Part shown: piece after piece, positions 56,247 to 64,000 of the stretch
Numbering within the stretch: position 1 is the first letter of the stretch
Layout: every line of letters begins with the position of its first letter
Source of the DNA: Paenalicyclobacillus ferrooxydans
GTDB taxonomy: Bacteria > Bacillota > Bacilli > Alicyclobacillales > Alicyclobacillaceae
Direction: 5' to 3'
Length of the DNA stretch: 64,000 bases
Assembly: GCF_001399675.1 (NCBI RefSeq)
Contig: NZ_LJCO01000085.1
Span: 1-64,000, forward strand
The notes under the pieces: generated by a model
Database searches by the model: none
Told to the model about the DNA's origin: nothing
What the model saw: the letters and a program-made list of their open reading frames with translations, nothing else
Translations under genes and position numbers: made by a program

Positions 56247-57776
56247 GTGGCAAACGGTATGGTAGACCTCGCTGTTCATCAGTGGAGCGAGGATAAAAAG
56301 TCTAGCTGGGTGCAAATCATGACGACCGGTGAATGGGATCGTCCACAGAAACAACCCGATGGCACATTCAAACCGAGTAAGGTACGCATTACGCCTGCTG
56401 ACTTGCACAAGTTCAAAGAGAACTTCGACAAAGGCGTGCGCGGCGTAAAGCTGTTCACTGACATCGCGCACAAACCGGACGACGGAGCGGTTGCCGAATG
56501 GGAAGAACTCGAGGTTCGCGGGAACAAGTTGTATGCAAGGATGGCATGGACCGACGAAGGTGCACAGATAGTGAAGTCCGGCAAATACAACTACTTCTCG
56601 CCGGAATTCTCGTTTGCGTGGACTGATCCGGCTACCGGAAAGGTGCACAAGGACGTGTTGTTTGGTGGCGCACTGACTAATCGGCCGTTCCTGAAAGATA
56701 TGGAGCGTGTGGCTCTGTCTGAGACTGAGGACGTCGACATGTTCCAACTCAAGTTTGCAGACGGCGAGCCATACGACCCTGACCACGACGGCGACAATGA
56801 TAAGACGGCTAATCCTAAGCTCAATCCCGACTGGATGGAAGACGTTCGTCAAGGCATCACTCCGTGGTCTGTGTGTACTCCAGACCAAAAACAGCAACTG
56901 ATTGCGAAAGGCATCACACACCACGTAGCAAATCGTGCTCACGCAGAATTCATGGCGGCTCATCCTCATCTCAAGATGTCCGGGGATGGAATCACGAATT
57001 CGCATGACACCCCGCCGAAGGGAAAGCCCAAGAATAAAGCGCTGTACGCTGATCCTGATAACTACAAGTATCCAATTGACAAGAAGCACGTTCATGCAGC
57101 TGTCGATTTCTACAACGAAAGCGGTATGCAGTCGAAGGGTGGCTACACCGACAGCCAATGGAAGTCAATTGGTGAACGTATCGCCAAAGCGGCTGGATTC
57201 GGTTACTCCCTCAAAGACGGCAAGATTGAGACGCCGTTTACGCACAAAATGAATGACAGTACGTATGACCCGGAGGGCTCACCTGACGAGGAAGACGGCG
57301 TCGCTACGCCGCACAAGCCAGATGATACTGACAGTGGAAAGTACAACGAACCAGGTGGAGGTGTGTTGAGGATGACGGAAGGAATCACCATGGCGGAATG
57401 GGAAGCGGCTCAAAACAAGATTAAGGCACTTGAAGAGTCTGAACGCCGCCACAAGTTCGCAGAACAGGCCCGTGGGTGGATGTTCGACGAGAGCAAACAA
57501 ACCGGAAAACTCTTGCCGGCTCAACAGGATAAAGTCATAGACCTCATGATGGGAATGACTGATGAGCAGGTACAGAAGTTCTCTGAGTTTGTTGACAGCC
57601 TCGCTCCGGTGGTGTCTTTCAGTGAGGCAGGAACGTCTGCGTCCATTCGTGCGCACGTCAAGGAGAGCAACAAAGAGGACGAGATCTACAAGCTGGCTGA
57701 AAGATATGAGCGCGAAGAGCACATGGAATGGAAAGATGCGTTCCTCCGCGCTTCCGACGAACTGGAGGTGAAATAA
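56247..57776 (+). CDS. Mu I-like prohead protease/scaffold with inserted domains
   Basis: A 509-residue protein. The N-terminal 160 residues match Mu I-type phage proteases (LFTDIAHKPDDGAVAEWEEL, GKYNYFSPEFSF). Two extra segments follow: one with NPDWMEDVRQGITPWSV and HHVANRAHAEFMAAHPHLK, and one with YKYPIDKKHVHAAVDFYN ... SIGERIAKAAGF, like DUF6582. The last 120 residues are helical and scaffold-like. GTG 56247 follows GAGGAGGTG, so the frame from ATG 56226 is too long. Confidence 0.82.
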   Translation: MANGMVDLAVHQWSEDKKSSWVQIMTTGEWDRPQKQPDGTFKPSKVRITPADLHKFKENFDKGVRGVKLFTDIAHKPDDGAVAEWEELEVRGNKLYARMAWTDEGAQIVKSGKYNYFSPEFSFAWTDPATGKVHKDVLFGGALTNRPFLKDMERVALSETEDVDMFQLKFADGEPYDPDHDGDNDKTANPKLNPDWMEDVRQGITPWSVCTPDQKQQLIAKGITHHVANRAHAEFMAAHPHLKMSGDGITNSHDTPPKGKPKNKALYADPDNYKYPIDKKHVHAAVDFYNESGMQSKGGYTDSQWKSIGERIAKAAGFGYSLKDGKIETPFTHKMNDSTYDPEGSPDEEDGVATPHKPDDTDSGKYNEPGGGVLRMTEGITMAEWEAAQNKIKALEESERRHKFAEQARGWMFDESKQTGKLLPAQQDKVIDLMMGMTDEQVQKFSEFVDSLAPVVSFSEAGTSASIRAHVKESNKEDEIYKLAERYEREEHMEWKDAFLRASDELEVK

Positions 57777-58352
57777 TTGCCGATTAAAGGTGCAATTCAG
57801 GTCATGATCGATACTTTCACCGCCGACGCTGCAGTCAACCAGTTCCAGGCGATCGTACAGAGTGTGACTGATTATCATGCGACGAACCCAGCGGGCGCGA
57901 ATGCTGGTGAATTTGTCGGTATCACCCTGGACAGTGCAGCAGCGGGTGAGAGCGTCCCGGTGGTCCAACTCGGCACTGGGTGGTGCCAGGCTGCTGGTGC
58001 CATTAGTTCAGGGCAGTTTGTTTCGATTGCGAACGCTCAGGGCCAGATTCAAGCCGGCGGAAGCAACATCATCGGTATTGCGCTGAGCACCACGACAGCT
58101 GCTGGGGACTATTGCCTGGTCTACATTTCTCCGACACCAGGGACTAACAGCCTTAAAAAGGTGTCTGGTACCACGAATGCCGCAAGCGGCACGCAGAACG
58201 CGTATGCACATGGCCTTGGGTACGTTCCAACGACGGTGCTCTTTACTCCCAAAGGAAACGGCGTTGTGTACGAGAGTCAAGCGGCGGATGCAACAAACAT
58301 CTATTTGTCAGCCTCCGCTGCGTCCATCAACTTCGACGCGTACGTAGGCTGA
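57777..58352 (+). CDS. Capsid decoration protein (DUF2190-like)
   Basis: A 191-residue Ala/Gly/Thr-rich strand protein (FVGITLDSAAAGESVPVVQL) matching DUF2190-type head decoration proteins for about 110 residues, with a C-terminal extra domain (AYAHGLGYVPTTVLFTPKGN) that could be surface-exposed. TTG 57777 directly follows the previous stop and GAGGTGAAA. Confidence 0.72.
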   Translation: MPIKGAIQVMIDTFTADAAVNQFQAIVQSVTDYHATNPAGANAGEFVGITLDSAAAGESVPVVQLGTGWCQAAGAISSGQFVSIANAQGQIQAGGSNIIGIALSTTTAAGDYCLVYISPTPGTNSLKKVSGTTNAASGTQNAYAHGLGYVPTTVLFTPKGNGVVYESQAADATNIYLSASAASINFDAYVG

Positions 58353-58383
58353 TAAAACTATTCGAAAGTAGAGGTGATCGATA

Positions 58384-59337
58384 GTGCCACGCTTTGGAAC
58401 GCTGCATATTGAACGCAATTTAACGAACTACAGCCAGCGGTACAACAACCCGAACTTCGTCAATGAACGGTTGTTCCCGTCGACCATGGTCAAATTCGAG
58501 GCCGACAAGTACATCGTCTACGGCATGGAACACTTCAACCTGTACGAGACCCTTCGTGCAAATGGAGCCGAGTCTACGCAGGTTGACTGGACCTTCTCTG
58601 AGGCATCGTATTTCGCCGAAGAGCACAGCTTGAGAGACATCGTCACTGACCGGGACCGTGCGAATGCGGATAAGCCGCTGACGCTCGATGTAGATACGTT
58701 AGAGCTCGTAACAGATGGCGTGATGCTACGCAAGGAGTACGCGGCTGCAGAGATTGCCAGAAACACGGCGAATTATGCCAACGGCAATACGTCTGCGCTC
58801 TCCGGTACAAGCCAGTGGAGTGACTACGCAAATTCGACTCCGTTGGACGACTTCAAAACGATGCAACAAGCTGTGTTCAATGCATCGCGTGTGTACCCGA
58901 ACACCATTGTGCTACCGTACAGCGTTGCAATCACACTGGCATACCACCCGACCATTTTGGAACTCGTCAAGTATAACTTTGGACCGAACGGTCAGGCGAT
59001 GCTCCAGCAGTTGAACGGCGGATTAGGCGAAGGTCTCCTGCCGAATAAGCTGTTCGGTATGGATGTCGTTGTGGCCGGCGCTGCGTACAACACGGCTAAC
59101 CCTGGTCAGCAGGATTCGCTCAGCGATGTTTGGGGCACCGATGTCGTCATTGCATACGTTGAGAAGGCTCCAAAGCTGAAGTCGCTAAGCTACGGAAAAA
59201 CCTTCCGTACAGAAAAATACGTGCGGAAATGGCGCGAAGAGAGCCGTCATGGGGACTGGGTCGAGTACAACGACATCTATGACCTTGCGCTCACTGCTTC
59301 GGCTACCGGTTACTTGCTGCAAACAGTCATTGCATAA
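58384..59337 (+). CDS. Major capsid protein
   Basis: A 317-residue protein in the expected place, after protease and decoration genes. Features: YGMEHFNLYETLRANGAES, long E-loop-like N-terminal part, TIVLPYSVAITLAYHP and KLFGMDVVVAGAAYN in the core. It fits the HK97-fold capsid type seen in Mu-like heads. GTG 58384 follows GTAGAGGTGATCG. A hairpin follows the gene. Confidence 0.85.
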   Translation: MPRFGTLHIERNLTNYSQRYNNPNFVNERLFPSTMVKFEADKYIVYGMEHFNLYETLRANGAESTQVDWTFSEASYFAEEHSLRDIVTDRDRANADKPLTLDVDTLELVTDGVMLRKEYAAAEIARNTANYANGNTSALSGTSQWSDYANSTPLDDFKTMQQAVFNASRVYPNTIVLPYSVAITLAYHPTILELVKYNFGPNGQAMLQQLNGGLGEGLLPNKLFGMDVVVAGAAYNTANPGQQDSLSDVWGTDVVIAYVEKAPKLKSLSYGKTFRTEKYVRKWREESRHGDWVEYNDIYDLALTASATGYLLQTVIA

Positions 59338-59359
59338 TGCGTTGACTGCTCAGAATACT

Positions 59360-59381
59360 GAGGCCGCCAGTGTGCGGCCTC
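59360..59381 (+). terminator. Hairpin after the major capsid gene
   Basis: GAGGCCGC-CAGTGT-GCGGCCTC, a perfect 8-bp stem with only TATTC after it. It may protect the capsid mRNA 3' end or partly terminate it. Confidence 0.65.
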
Positions 59382-59402
59382 TATTCAGATGGAGGGGTAT
59401 AA

Positions 59403-59588
59403 ATGGCTGAAGCAACCAAAGCCTATACCGTTGTGACAAGTCTGAAACACGATGGAGAACGCTACAAGGCTGGAGACAAAGTGCAATTGACTGCAGCACA
59501 AGCTGAACAACTCATCAAGGCTGGTGCTGTCACGAATGGAAAGGGTGTATCGGCAAACGCCGTCCAAACTAACCCGACTAATGAGTGA
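59403..59588 (+). CDS. DUF7210-like small head-region protein (copy 1)
   Basis: A 61-residue protein, SLKHDGERYKAGDKVQLTAA followed by QAEQLIKAGAV: a small barrel-like module common after capsid genes. ATG 59403 follows GGAGGGG. The next gene has the same pattern. Function unknown. Confidence 0.65.
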   Translation: MAEATKAYTVVTSLKHDGERYKAGDKVQLTAAQAEQLIKAGAVTNGKGVSANAVQTNPTNE

Positions 59589-59599
59589 GGTGAGCGTGC

Positions 59600-59791
59600 A
59601 TGAGCAGGTATAAGTGTGTGAAGCGTCTTACCACAGATAATCGTAAGACCATCCACGAGGTAGGAGACATTGTCGAGTTAAACGATGAAGATGCCAGGTC
59701 TGCGCTTCGTCAGGGCGCTGTGGTTGCCGTCGAAGATACGTCCACTAAGGCTTCAAAGACGACTCCAGCGTCAGGTGGGGATGGCAAGTGA
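59600..59791 (+). CDS. DUF7210-like small head-region protein (copy 2)
   Basis: A 63-residue protein with the same fold pattern as its neighbour (VGDIVELNDEDARSALRQGA) and a Thr/Ser/Lys-rich tail. The stop overlaps the next start. A tandem duplication with the gene upstream. Confidence 0.65.
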   Translation: MSRYKCVKRLTTDNRKTIHEVGDIVELNDEDARSALRQGAVVAVEDTSTKASKTTPASGGDGK

Positions 59792-60237
59792 GCTACTGCA
59801 CACTGAGCGACGTCCAAGACATGCTCGTCCAGTTCACCATTGACGCGAATAGCAACCCGTCCGATACGCAGGTCACGAACGAGATCATCCCCATGTATGA
59901 CCGTTACATCGACGACCGGCTAGGACGCTACTATCAGGTTCCTATCACGGGCACGAATGCTCTGGTGACCATGCAGCAGATAGAAAAACGATTTGTTGCA
60001 GCTGAGATAGCCGATCGTATCTATCTGGGCCAGACGGGAAGCAACAGTCCGCAAGGTGCAAACTGGCGTACGCTCGCTGAGCAACAGCTAACGCAGCTTG
60101 TGCAAGGTGATGTGATTTTGTGGGACGCTCAACAAACGGGTGAAACTCCAGAGCCGGAATACAGCCAGGTATCAGACAACCTGAGTGTGGCTACCAGGCA
60201 AACGCCGCCTGCGTTCTCGATGGGGATGAAGTTCTGA
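59788..60237 (+). CDS. Head-tail connector protein (Mu gp36/DUF1320-like)
   Basis: A 149-residue protein: YCTLSDVQDMLVQF, then YDRYIDDRLGRYYQVPI and a helical middle, as in Mu gp36-type connector proteins. GTG 59788 and the stop overlap both neighbours. Confidence 0.8.
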   Translation: MSYCTLSDVQDMLVQFTIDANSNPSDTQVTNEIIPMYDRYIDDRLGRYYQVPITGTNALVTMQQIEKRFVAAEIADRIYLGQTGSNSPQGANWRTLAEQQLTQLVQGDVILWDAQQTGETPEPEYSQVSDNLSVATRQTPPAFSMGMKF

Positions 60238-60734
60238 TGGGGACGCTTCACATTACATTTGATATACCCGGCGAACGTGCGCTCTCCAGTTATTTTGAAC
60301 ACATGTATCATGTCCCTGACGACTTTCGAGACGTTTGGGAACCGATGGCGGAGGACTTTTGGCAGCAGAACGAACAAACATTTGCGTCAGAAGGTCCCGG
60401 ATGGCGGCCGCTCTCGTCGAAATACAAGGCGTGGAAAGAACGACACTACCCTGGAATGCCGATTCTAGTTCGCACGGGTGCGTTGAAGGCATCCCTAACG
60501 GAACCATATGGTGAAGGTGTCATCTATGAGGTGTACCCGCAGGAACTGACGCTCGGGAGTGACCTGAAGACCAAGAATGGGTACACTTTGGCGACCCTAC
60601 ATCAATTCGGCTCAGTCAAAGTTGCAGACCATCCTCCGAAACGTCCCCCTGTACAGATAACAGGTGAGCTCCAGACACGGTGGAATCAGAGGCTAGCAAC
60701 GTGGTTACGCGAAGAATTCGCTTATGAGGGGTGA
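60237..60734 (+). CDS. Virion morphogenesis protein (Mu gpG-like)
   Basis: A 165-residue protein with FASEGPGWRPLSSKYKAWKE and ILVRTGALKASL, then THQFG-type stretch (LATLHQFGSVKVADHPPKRP): the phage virion morphogenesis family, acting at the neck or tail completion. Overlaps the previous gene by one base. Confidence 0.85.
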   Translation: MGTLHITFDIPGERALSSYFEHMYHVPDDFRDVWEPMAEDFWQQNEQTFASEGPGWRPLSSKYKAWKERHYPGMPILVRTGALKASLTEPYGEGVIYEVYPQELTLGSDLKTKNGYTLATLHQFGSVKVADHPPKRPPVQITGELQTRWNQRLATWLREEFAYEG

Positions 60735-60740
60735 GGAAGA

Positions 60741-61208
60741 TTGGCACAACCGGATGTTGAGGACGTAATCAATGCAATGTCGTCCATCTTGGAGGCTAGT
60801 CTCCCTACGAACCTTCAAGCGGTCGACCAGCGTAAGACAACGCAGCTAAACCCTGTACCACCACGCCAATGGCTCTTTGGAGACTATCAGGCAGTCCCGC
60901 AGCTGCCTGCAGTACTTGTTACCGGTGACCAGACAAGTACCCGCAAGGACGAGTACGGATGGCGTGATCAACAATACATCATCACCATCGAAGCCTACTA
61001 CGCACACACCGACGTTCAGACGCTGTCTCGGATCCTTCGTCGCTACGGAGCTGCCATCGACGATACTTTGAGGCAGAACAATACGCTCGGTGGACTGGTC
61101 AAGAACATCGCGAATATCACTCAGCGTTACAGCCAGACCATGAAAGGGCAACCAGGGTTATTTCAGGCTGTGGCTGTCGAATGCCAAGTACACCTGATTA
61201 CTGATTAA
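60741..61208 (+). CDS. Tail terminator/neck protein (Mu gp37-like)
   Basis: A 155-residue protein by position and form: a helical N-terminus, then PRQWLFGDYQAVPQLPAVLV and QYIITIEAYYAHTDVQTLSR, like tail terminators. TTG 60741 follows GGGTGAGGAAG. Identity rests partly on gene order. Confidence 0.68.
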   Translation: MAQPDVEDVINAMSSILEASLPTNLQAVDQRKTTQLNPVPPRQWLFGDYQAVPQLPAVLVTGDQTSTRKDEYGWRDQQYIITIEAYYAHTDVQTLSRILRRYGAAIDDTLRQNNTLGGLVKNIANITQRYSQTMKGQPGLFQAVAVECQVHLITD

Positions 61209-61220
61209 GGGGGTAACAAC

Positions 61221-61745
61221 GTGACCACGAATATGACCATCACTCGCGGCAATATCATCGCTGGACCGTGTACGAGTTTCACGGTGGACGGCAATCCGAT
61301 TGGAGGTACATCCGGCGGTGTGACCATGGAACGGAAGACAACCATGGTCGACCTCGAGATTGACCAAATTGTCGGCAGCGTTCGGAAAGTACCATCAAAG
61401 GACGTCATCACCGTTACGACCACAATGAGCGAAGCGACACTAGCAAATTTACAAATTGCATGGGGAATTGCGACAGCTCCTGTGGTATCTACTACGCCCG
61501 GAACCGAGACATTGGATGTCGGAGTTATCTCGTCCGCGATCGAACACGCGCTTGTGTTCGTAGGTCCATGCCCGTCTGGGACGTACTCTTCGAGAACGGT
61601 CACCTTGCATAAGGCAGTCTCGGTTGCCACTGCAAAGCTCTCGTTCGAGAAGGACAAGGAACAGGCATATCAGGTAACCTTCGACATTCTGCCTGACCTC
61701 ACGCAGACTGCAGGTTCTGAGTACGGTACCATCGTCGACCAATAA
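61221..61745 (+). CDS. Major tail tube protein (siphovirus type)
   Basis: A 174-residue strand-rich protein (GNIIAGPCTSFTVDGNPIGG, YQVTFDILPDLTQTAGSEYG) in the tail tube position directly before the tail chaperones. No sheath gene is present between it and the connector genes, so the tail is non-contractile. GTG 61221 follows AAGGGGGTAAC. Confidence 0.78.
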   Translation: MTTNMTITRGNIIAGPCTSFTVDGNPIGGTSGGVTMERKTTMVDLEIDQIVGSVRKVPSKDVITVTTTMSEATLANLQIAWGIATAPVVSTTPGTETLDVGVISSAIEHALVFVGPCPSGTYSSRTVTLHKAVSVATAKLSFEKDKEQAYQVTFDILPDLTQTAGSEYGTIVDQ

Positions 61746-61781
61746 GCCTAGCGTGACTATTGATTTCTGAGGAGTGACAGC

Positions 61782-62180
61782 ATGGGCATCGCTGATGCGC
61801 AGTTGAAAGATAAGGTTCCCGTCACACTTGCTGGACGTGATTTCGTGGTGAAAGTAGTCCCTATGGCACGCATCCGGCAACTTGCTGGCGTAGTTTCGGA
61901 AGCCATGAAAGAAGCTGACAATCTGAATGCTACTGACGAGGAAGCGGTTAGCGGCATTGTGGACAAGCTGCTTCAGTTCCCGCATAAACTCCTAAGCCTG
62001 TTCATTGACAACTTGCCTGCGGAAATTTTTACGGACGAGCAAAATGGCGTGACGTTCCCAGAGTTCTGGGATGTGTTGCAGATTGCACTCACTATCAATC
62101 GGGTGGACCAACTAAAAAACGTCTTTTCTCGCCTGGTGCCGTTGATGAGTCAGGCGAGTACATCACAGAAGACGAACTGA
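61782..62180 (+). CDS. Tail assembly chaperone, short form (gpG-like)
   Basis: A 132-residue protein in the gpG position before the tape measure gene. N-terminal VPVTLAGRDFVVKVVPMARI, the rest helical. Near its end, at 62114-62120, lies the slippery heptamer A-AAA-AAC in the right phase. Ribosomes that slip back one base enter the overlapping frame. ATG 61782 follows GAGGAG. Confidence 0.8.
   Translation: MGIADAQLKDKVPVTLAGRDFVVKVVPMARIRQLAGVVSEAMKEADNLNATDEEAVSGIVDKLLQFPHKLLSLFIDNLPAEIFTDEQNGVTFPEFWDVLQIALTINRVDQLKNVFSRLVPLMSQASTSQKTN
62114..62120 (+). promoter_or_regulatory. Programmed -1 ribosomal frameshift site
   Basis: Codons CTA AAA AAC in the chaperone frame hold A-AAA-AAC, the classic X-XXY-YYZ heptamer. 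After a -1 slip the frame is open from 62120 to the stop at 62369-62371, without a start codon of its own. Confidence 0.85.
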
Positions 62181-62371
62181 TTGAGTTTTGCCTTGAAACA
62201 TACAGGTGGAACCCCGAAGAGACGCTATCGAGGCCGTGGGCCGTCATCGTAGAACTCCTGGAGGCCAGGTCTCAACGACTGGCACGCGGGAGCGACGAGG
62301 GACGGCCCTCGTCAGGTGATGTAGCAACATACGATGACAATCCGGCAGCTTTCGGCTTAGGAATGGGGTGA
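62120..62371 (+). CDS. Tail assembly chaperone extension (gpT-like), made by frameshift fusion
   Basis: An 83-codon extension in the -1 frame, fused to the first 113 residues of the gpG-like protein to give about 196 residues. It encodes EYITEDELIEFCLETYRWNP, LSRPWAVIVELLEARSQRL and an acidic end, typical of the gpT domain that contacts the tape measure protein. It stops five bases before the tape measure ATG. Confidence 0.82.
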   Translation, partial: RLFSPGAVDESGEYITEDELIEFCLETYRWNPEETLSRPWAVIVELLEARSQRLARGSDEGRPSSGDVATYDDNPAAFGLGMG

Positions 62372-62376
62372 GATTG

Positions 62377-64000
62377 ATGAATGTCTGGGACTTAATTGTG
62401 AAGATTGCCGGGGACGGTCAAAGTCTGCGCGACGATATTGACCAGGATAAAGCAAAGGTCGATGAACTAGACCAGAAGCTAGCTGGCGTTCGTGACAAGG
62501 ACGTCTCGTTGAAGGTCAGTACGCAAAGTGCAAAGGACCACATTGACCAGCTCAAGAAAGATATGGACGAACTGAGGCACAAAAGTCTTCAGATTTTCGT
62601 GCGTGACCAAGAAGCGGAGGACAAGCTTTACACATTTAACGCCCACCTACAGGAACTGCAGGACAAGATTCTAAACCTGAACGTCAATGATCGGGATGCT
62701 AAAGACAAGCTCGACACCATTCGGCTAGAGTCGGAAGACTTGAAGAACGAATTGGAACACATGTTGGTTGGTCTTGAAGATACTGAGGCTATCGCTAAGA
62801 TTGACGACCTGATCCTGCGTTTGGACACGATTCACGACCAAACAGTGACCATCACAGCTAGGCTTGATGACACCGAGGCTAAGCCGAAATTTGATGCTCT
62901 TCTGCTGAAAGAACAGGAACTTCGACGAGTTTTGATGCAGGTGGATTTTGAAGACGCCGATGTGGTTCTTAAAGTGAAAGAGCTTCAACTTGAACTTGAT
63001 AGGATTCACAAAACTGTTTTGACGGTGGACCTTCGGGATGAAGATGCAATCCTCAAGCTCGATGAGTTGGACTTGAAATTAGATGGTGTCAAGCGACGAA
63101 TTGACGGTATTAATGCTACTTCGGTGGGAACTAAAGGAAAATTCAGTCTAGGGACCCTTCTCGGGTCGTTGTTTCCTGTAGCCTCCCCGCTTGCCGCAGA
63201 TGCAGGGGGCGGTATGTTGGGACTTTTGTCAGCGGCTGCTCCTGGCATGGCAGGAGGGGCTGGATACGCTGCGGTTGCTGGCAGCACACTGATGCCGGTA
63301 TTTACTGCTGAGGCATCTCTTAAGACTGCTCAGGCGCAGTACCAGGCTACGCTGAGAAACCCCGCAGCTACGAATGCGCAGAAATTGCAAGCCCTTCAGG
63401 CTGTCCATCAATCGACGGCGAATTTGGACGGCGGTCAAATGCAAGCGCTCGGGCAAGTCCAGCAGTTCGGAACGTTCATGAAGGGATTCGACCAGAGTTT
63501 TCAGCCGCAGGTCCTGCAGTCGTTCACGAGCGTTTTGCAGCTCCTACAGAATGTGCTCAAGGACCTTGCTCCTGCGATCCACGGGTTTGCGAGTGGCTTG
63601 AACGAGCTTCTGTCTGGAGCGAATAAGGCACTCGGTTCACCTGTGTGGAAATCGTTCTTCAGCTATCTTGGGAGCAACGCGAAGGCGTCTATCCTCGCGT
63701 TCGGGACCGGCCTAGGTAATATTGCCACAGGCTTTGCATCGTTGCTCATGGCATTTAATCCACTTGCGCGAAGCATGGATGCTGGATGGACAAAGATGAC
63801 GGCGAGTTTTGCGAATTGGGCGGCGAATGTGGTCAAAACGAAAGGATTTCAACAGTTTCTGGACTATGTGAAACAGACAGGTCCTCAGGTTCTCAGTCTT
63901 ATTGGGAATCTCGGTTCCATTGTCGTCAAGCTTTTTGAGGCCATGGCGCCAGCTGGGCAAAACCTGCTTACGATGGTGACTGGACTCGCAAGCCTCGCCA
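62377..64000 (+). CDS. Tail tape measure protein, 5' part (cut by window end)
   Basis: Open from ATG 62377 to the window edge, 541 codons so far. After VWDLIVKIAGDGQSLRDDID, residues about 75-245 are six repeats of 28-29 residues with D-x-x-A-x-x-K-L/I/F-D spacing (LEDTEAIAKIDDLILRLDTI, LRDEDAILKLDELDLKLDGV). Hydrophobic Gly/Ala segments follow (FPVASPLAADAGGGMLGLLS), then the Ala/Gly/Leu-rich helical body usual for tape measure proteins. ATG follows GGGGTGAG. Confidence 0.88.
   Translation, partial: MNVWDLIVKIAGDGQSLRDDIDQDKAKVDELDQKLAGVRDKDVSLKVSTQSAKDHIDQLKKDMDELRHKSLQIFVRDQEAEDKLYTFNAHLQELQDKILNLNVNDRDAKDKLDTIRLESEDLKNELEHMLVGLEDTEAIAKIDDLILRLDTIHDQTVTITARLDDTEAKPKFDALLLKEQELRRVLMQVDFEDADVVLKVKELQLELDRIHKTVLTVDLRDEDAILKLDELDLKLDGVKRRIDGINATSVGTKGKFSLGTLLGSLFPVASPLAADAGGGMLGLLSAAAPGMAGGAGYAAVAGSTLMPVFTAEASLKTAQAQYQATLRNPAATNAQKLQALQAVHQSTANLDGGQMQALGQVQQFGTFMKGFDQSFQPQVLQSFTSVLQLLQNVLKDLAPAIHGFASGLNELLSGANKALGSPVWKSFFSYLGSNAKASILAFGTGLGNIATGFASLLMAFNPLARSMDAGWTKMTASFANWAANVVKTKGFQQFLDYVKQTGPQVLSLIGNLGSIVVKLFEAMAPAGQNLLTMVTGLASLA
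62599..63111 (+). repeat. Six degenerate 28-29-residue coding repeats in the tape measure gene
   Basis: Repeat units begin near VRDQEAEDKL, VNDRDAKDKLD, LEDTEAIAKID, LDDTEAKPKFD, FEDADVVLKV and LRDEDAILKLD. Charged and heptad-like, so a coiled coil or solenoid is likely. DNA identity is low, so the repeats are old. Confidence 0.75.

Overview
The window reads as chromosome of a spore-forming Firmicute, most likely of the Alicyclobacillus group, carrying the left part of an integrated phage. This placement is an inference. It rests on a Spo0E-like protein, a YhcN/YlaJ-like protein, a YndM/DUF2512-like protein, two CBO0543-type membrane proteins, RecU-type phage recombination, frequent GTG/TTG starts behind strong Shine-Dalgarno sites, and a terminal-oxidase cluster that mixes bacterial Cox subunits with a sulfocyanin-like protein.

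Host part, 1 to about 35.3 kb. Two small paralogous unknown proteins (134-926) precede two tandem KdpD sensor modules that lack histidine kinase domains (1080-3362). Two CBO0543-type membrane proteins, an unknown protein and the tRNA-modifying rhodanese TrhO follow (3450-5876). From 6.3 to 16.6 kb lies a respiratory and copper locus. It holds a TauE/SafE-like membrane protein and a CcoI/FixI-type copper P-type ATPase, then an intergenic block of four palindromes, then a CtaG-like assembly factor, a sulfocyanin-like lipoprotein missing two expected copper ligands, an anchored cupredoxin with an intact copper site, Cox subunits II, I and III, a small membrane protein and a YhcN/YlaJ-like protein. 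The most unusual host locus is 18.8-23.9 kb: an AMP-forming acyl-CoA ligase fused to a transmembrane segment and an external coiled coil, followed by four small proteins that each have one membrane anchor and a long Gln/Asn/Ser/Thr-rich helical tail. Further on are AsnB, a GNAT enzyme, a CapA-like and a MurF-like gene in divergent orientation, a Spo0E-like protein, an amino-acid permease, a small gene under a LexA-box promoter, a decayed ABC-transporter end, an NCS1 permease and a lysozyme-like protein.

Phage part, 35.3 to beyond 64 kb. The left attachment site is a 57-nt 3' fragment of tRNA-Leu(UAA) on the minus strand (35299-35355). The lysogeny module has a tyrosine integrase, a stand-alone S24-like domain and an ImmA/IrrE protease, transcribed leftward from a promoter region with a LexA box. 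A secreted stalk-domain protein and a cI/cro switch with four clear operators follow. The rightward early region carries small proteins, a Rad50-like ATPase, RecT, an MBL-fold protein, an HNH/AP2-like protein, a Rha/KilAC antirepressor, a replication protein with iteron-like repeats in its gene, a DnaC-like loader, many ATGA-coupled small genes and RecU, and ends at a strong terminator (51588-51622). The late region has TerS, TerL, a portal fused to a MuF domain, a Mu I-like protease/scaffold, decoration and capsid proteins, connector genes, a tail tube, a tail chaperone pair joined by a canonical -1 slippery site, and a tape measure protein cut by the window edge. The head genes are Mu-like and the tail genes siphovirus-like. 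The right end of the prophage and the rebuilt tRNA-Leu should lie beyond 64 kb.
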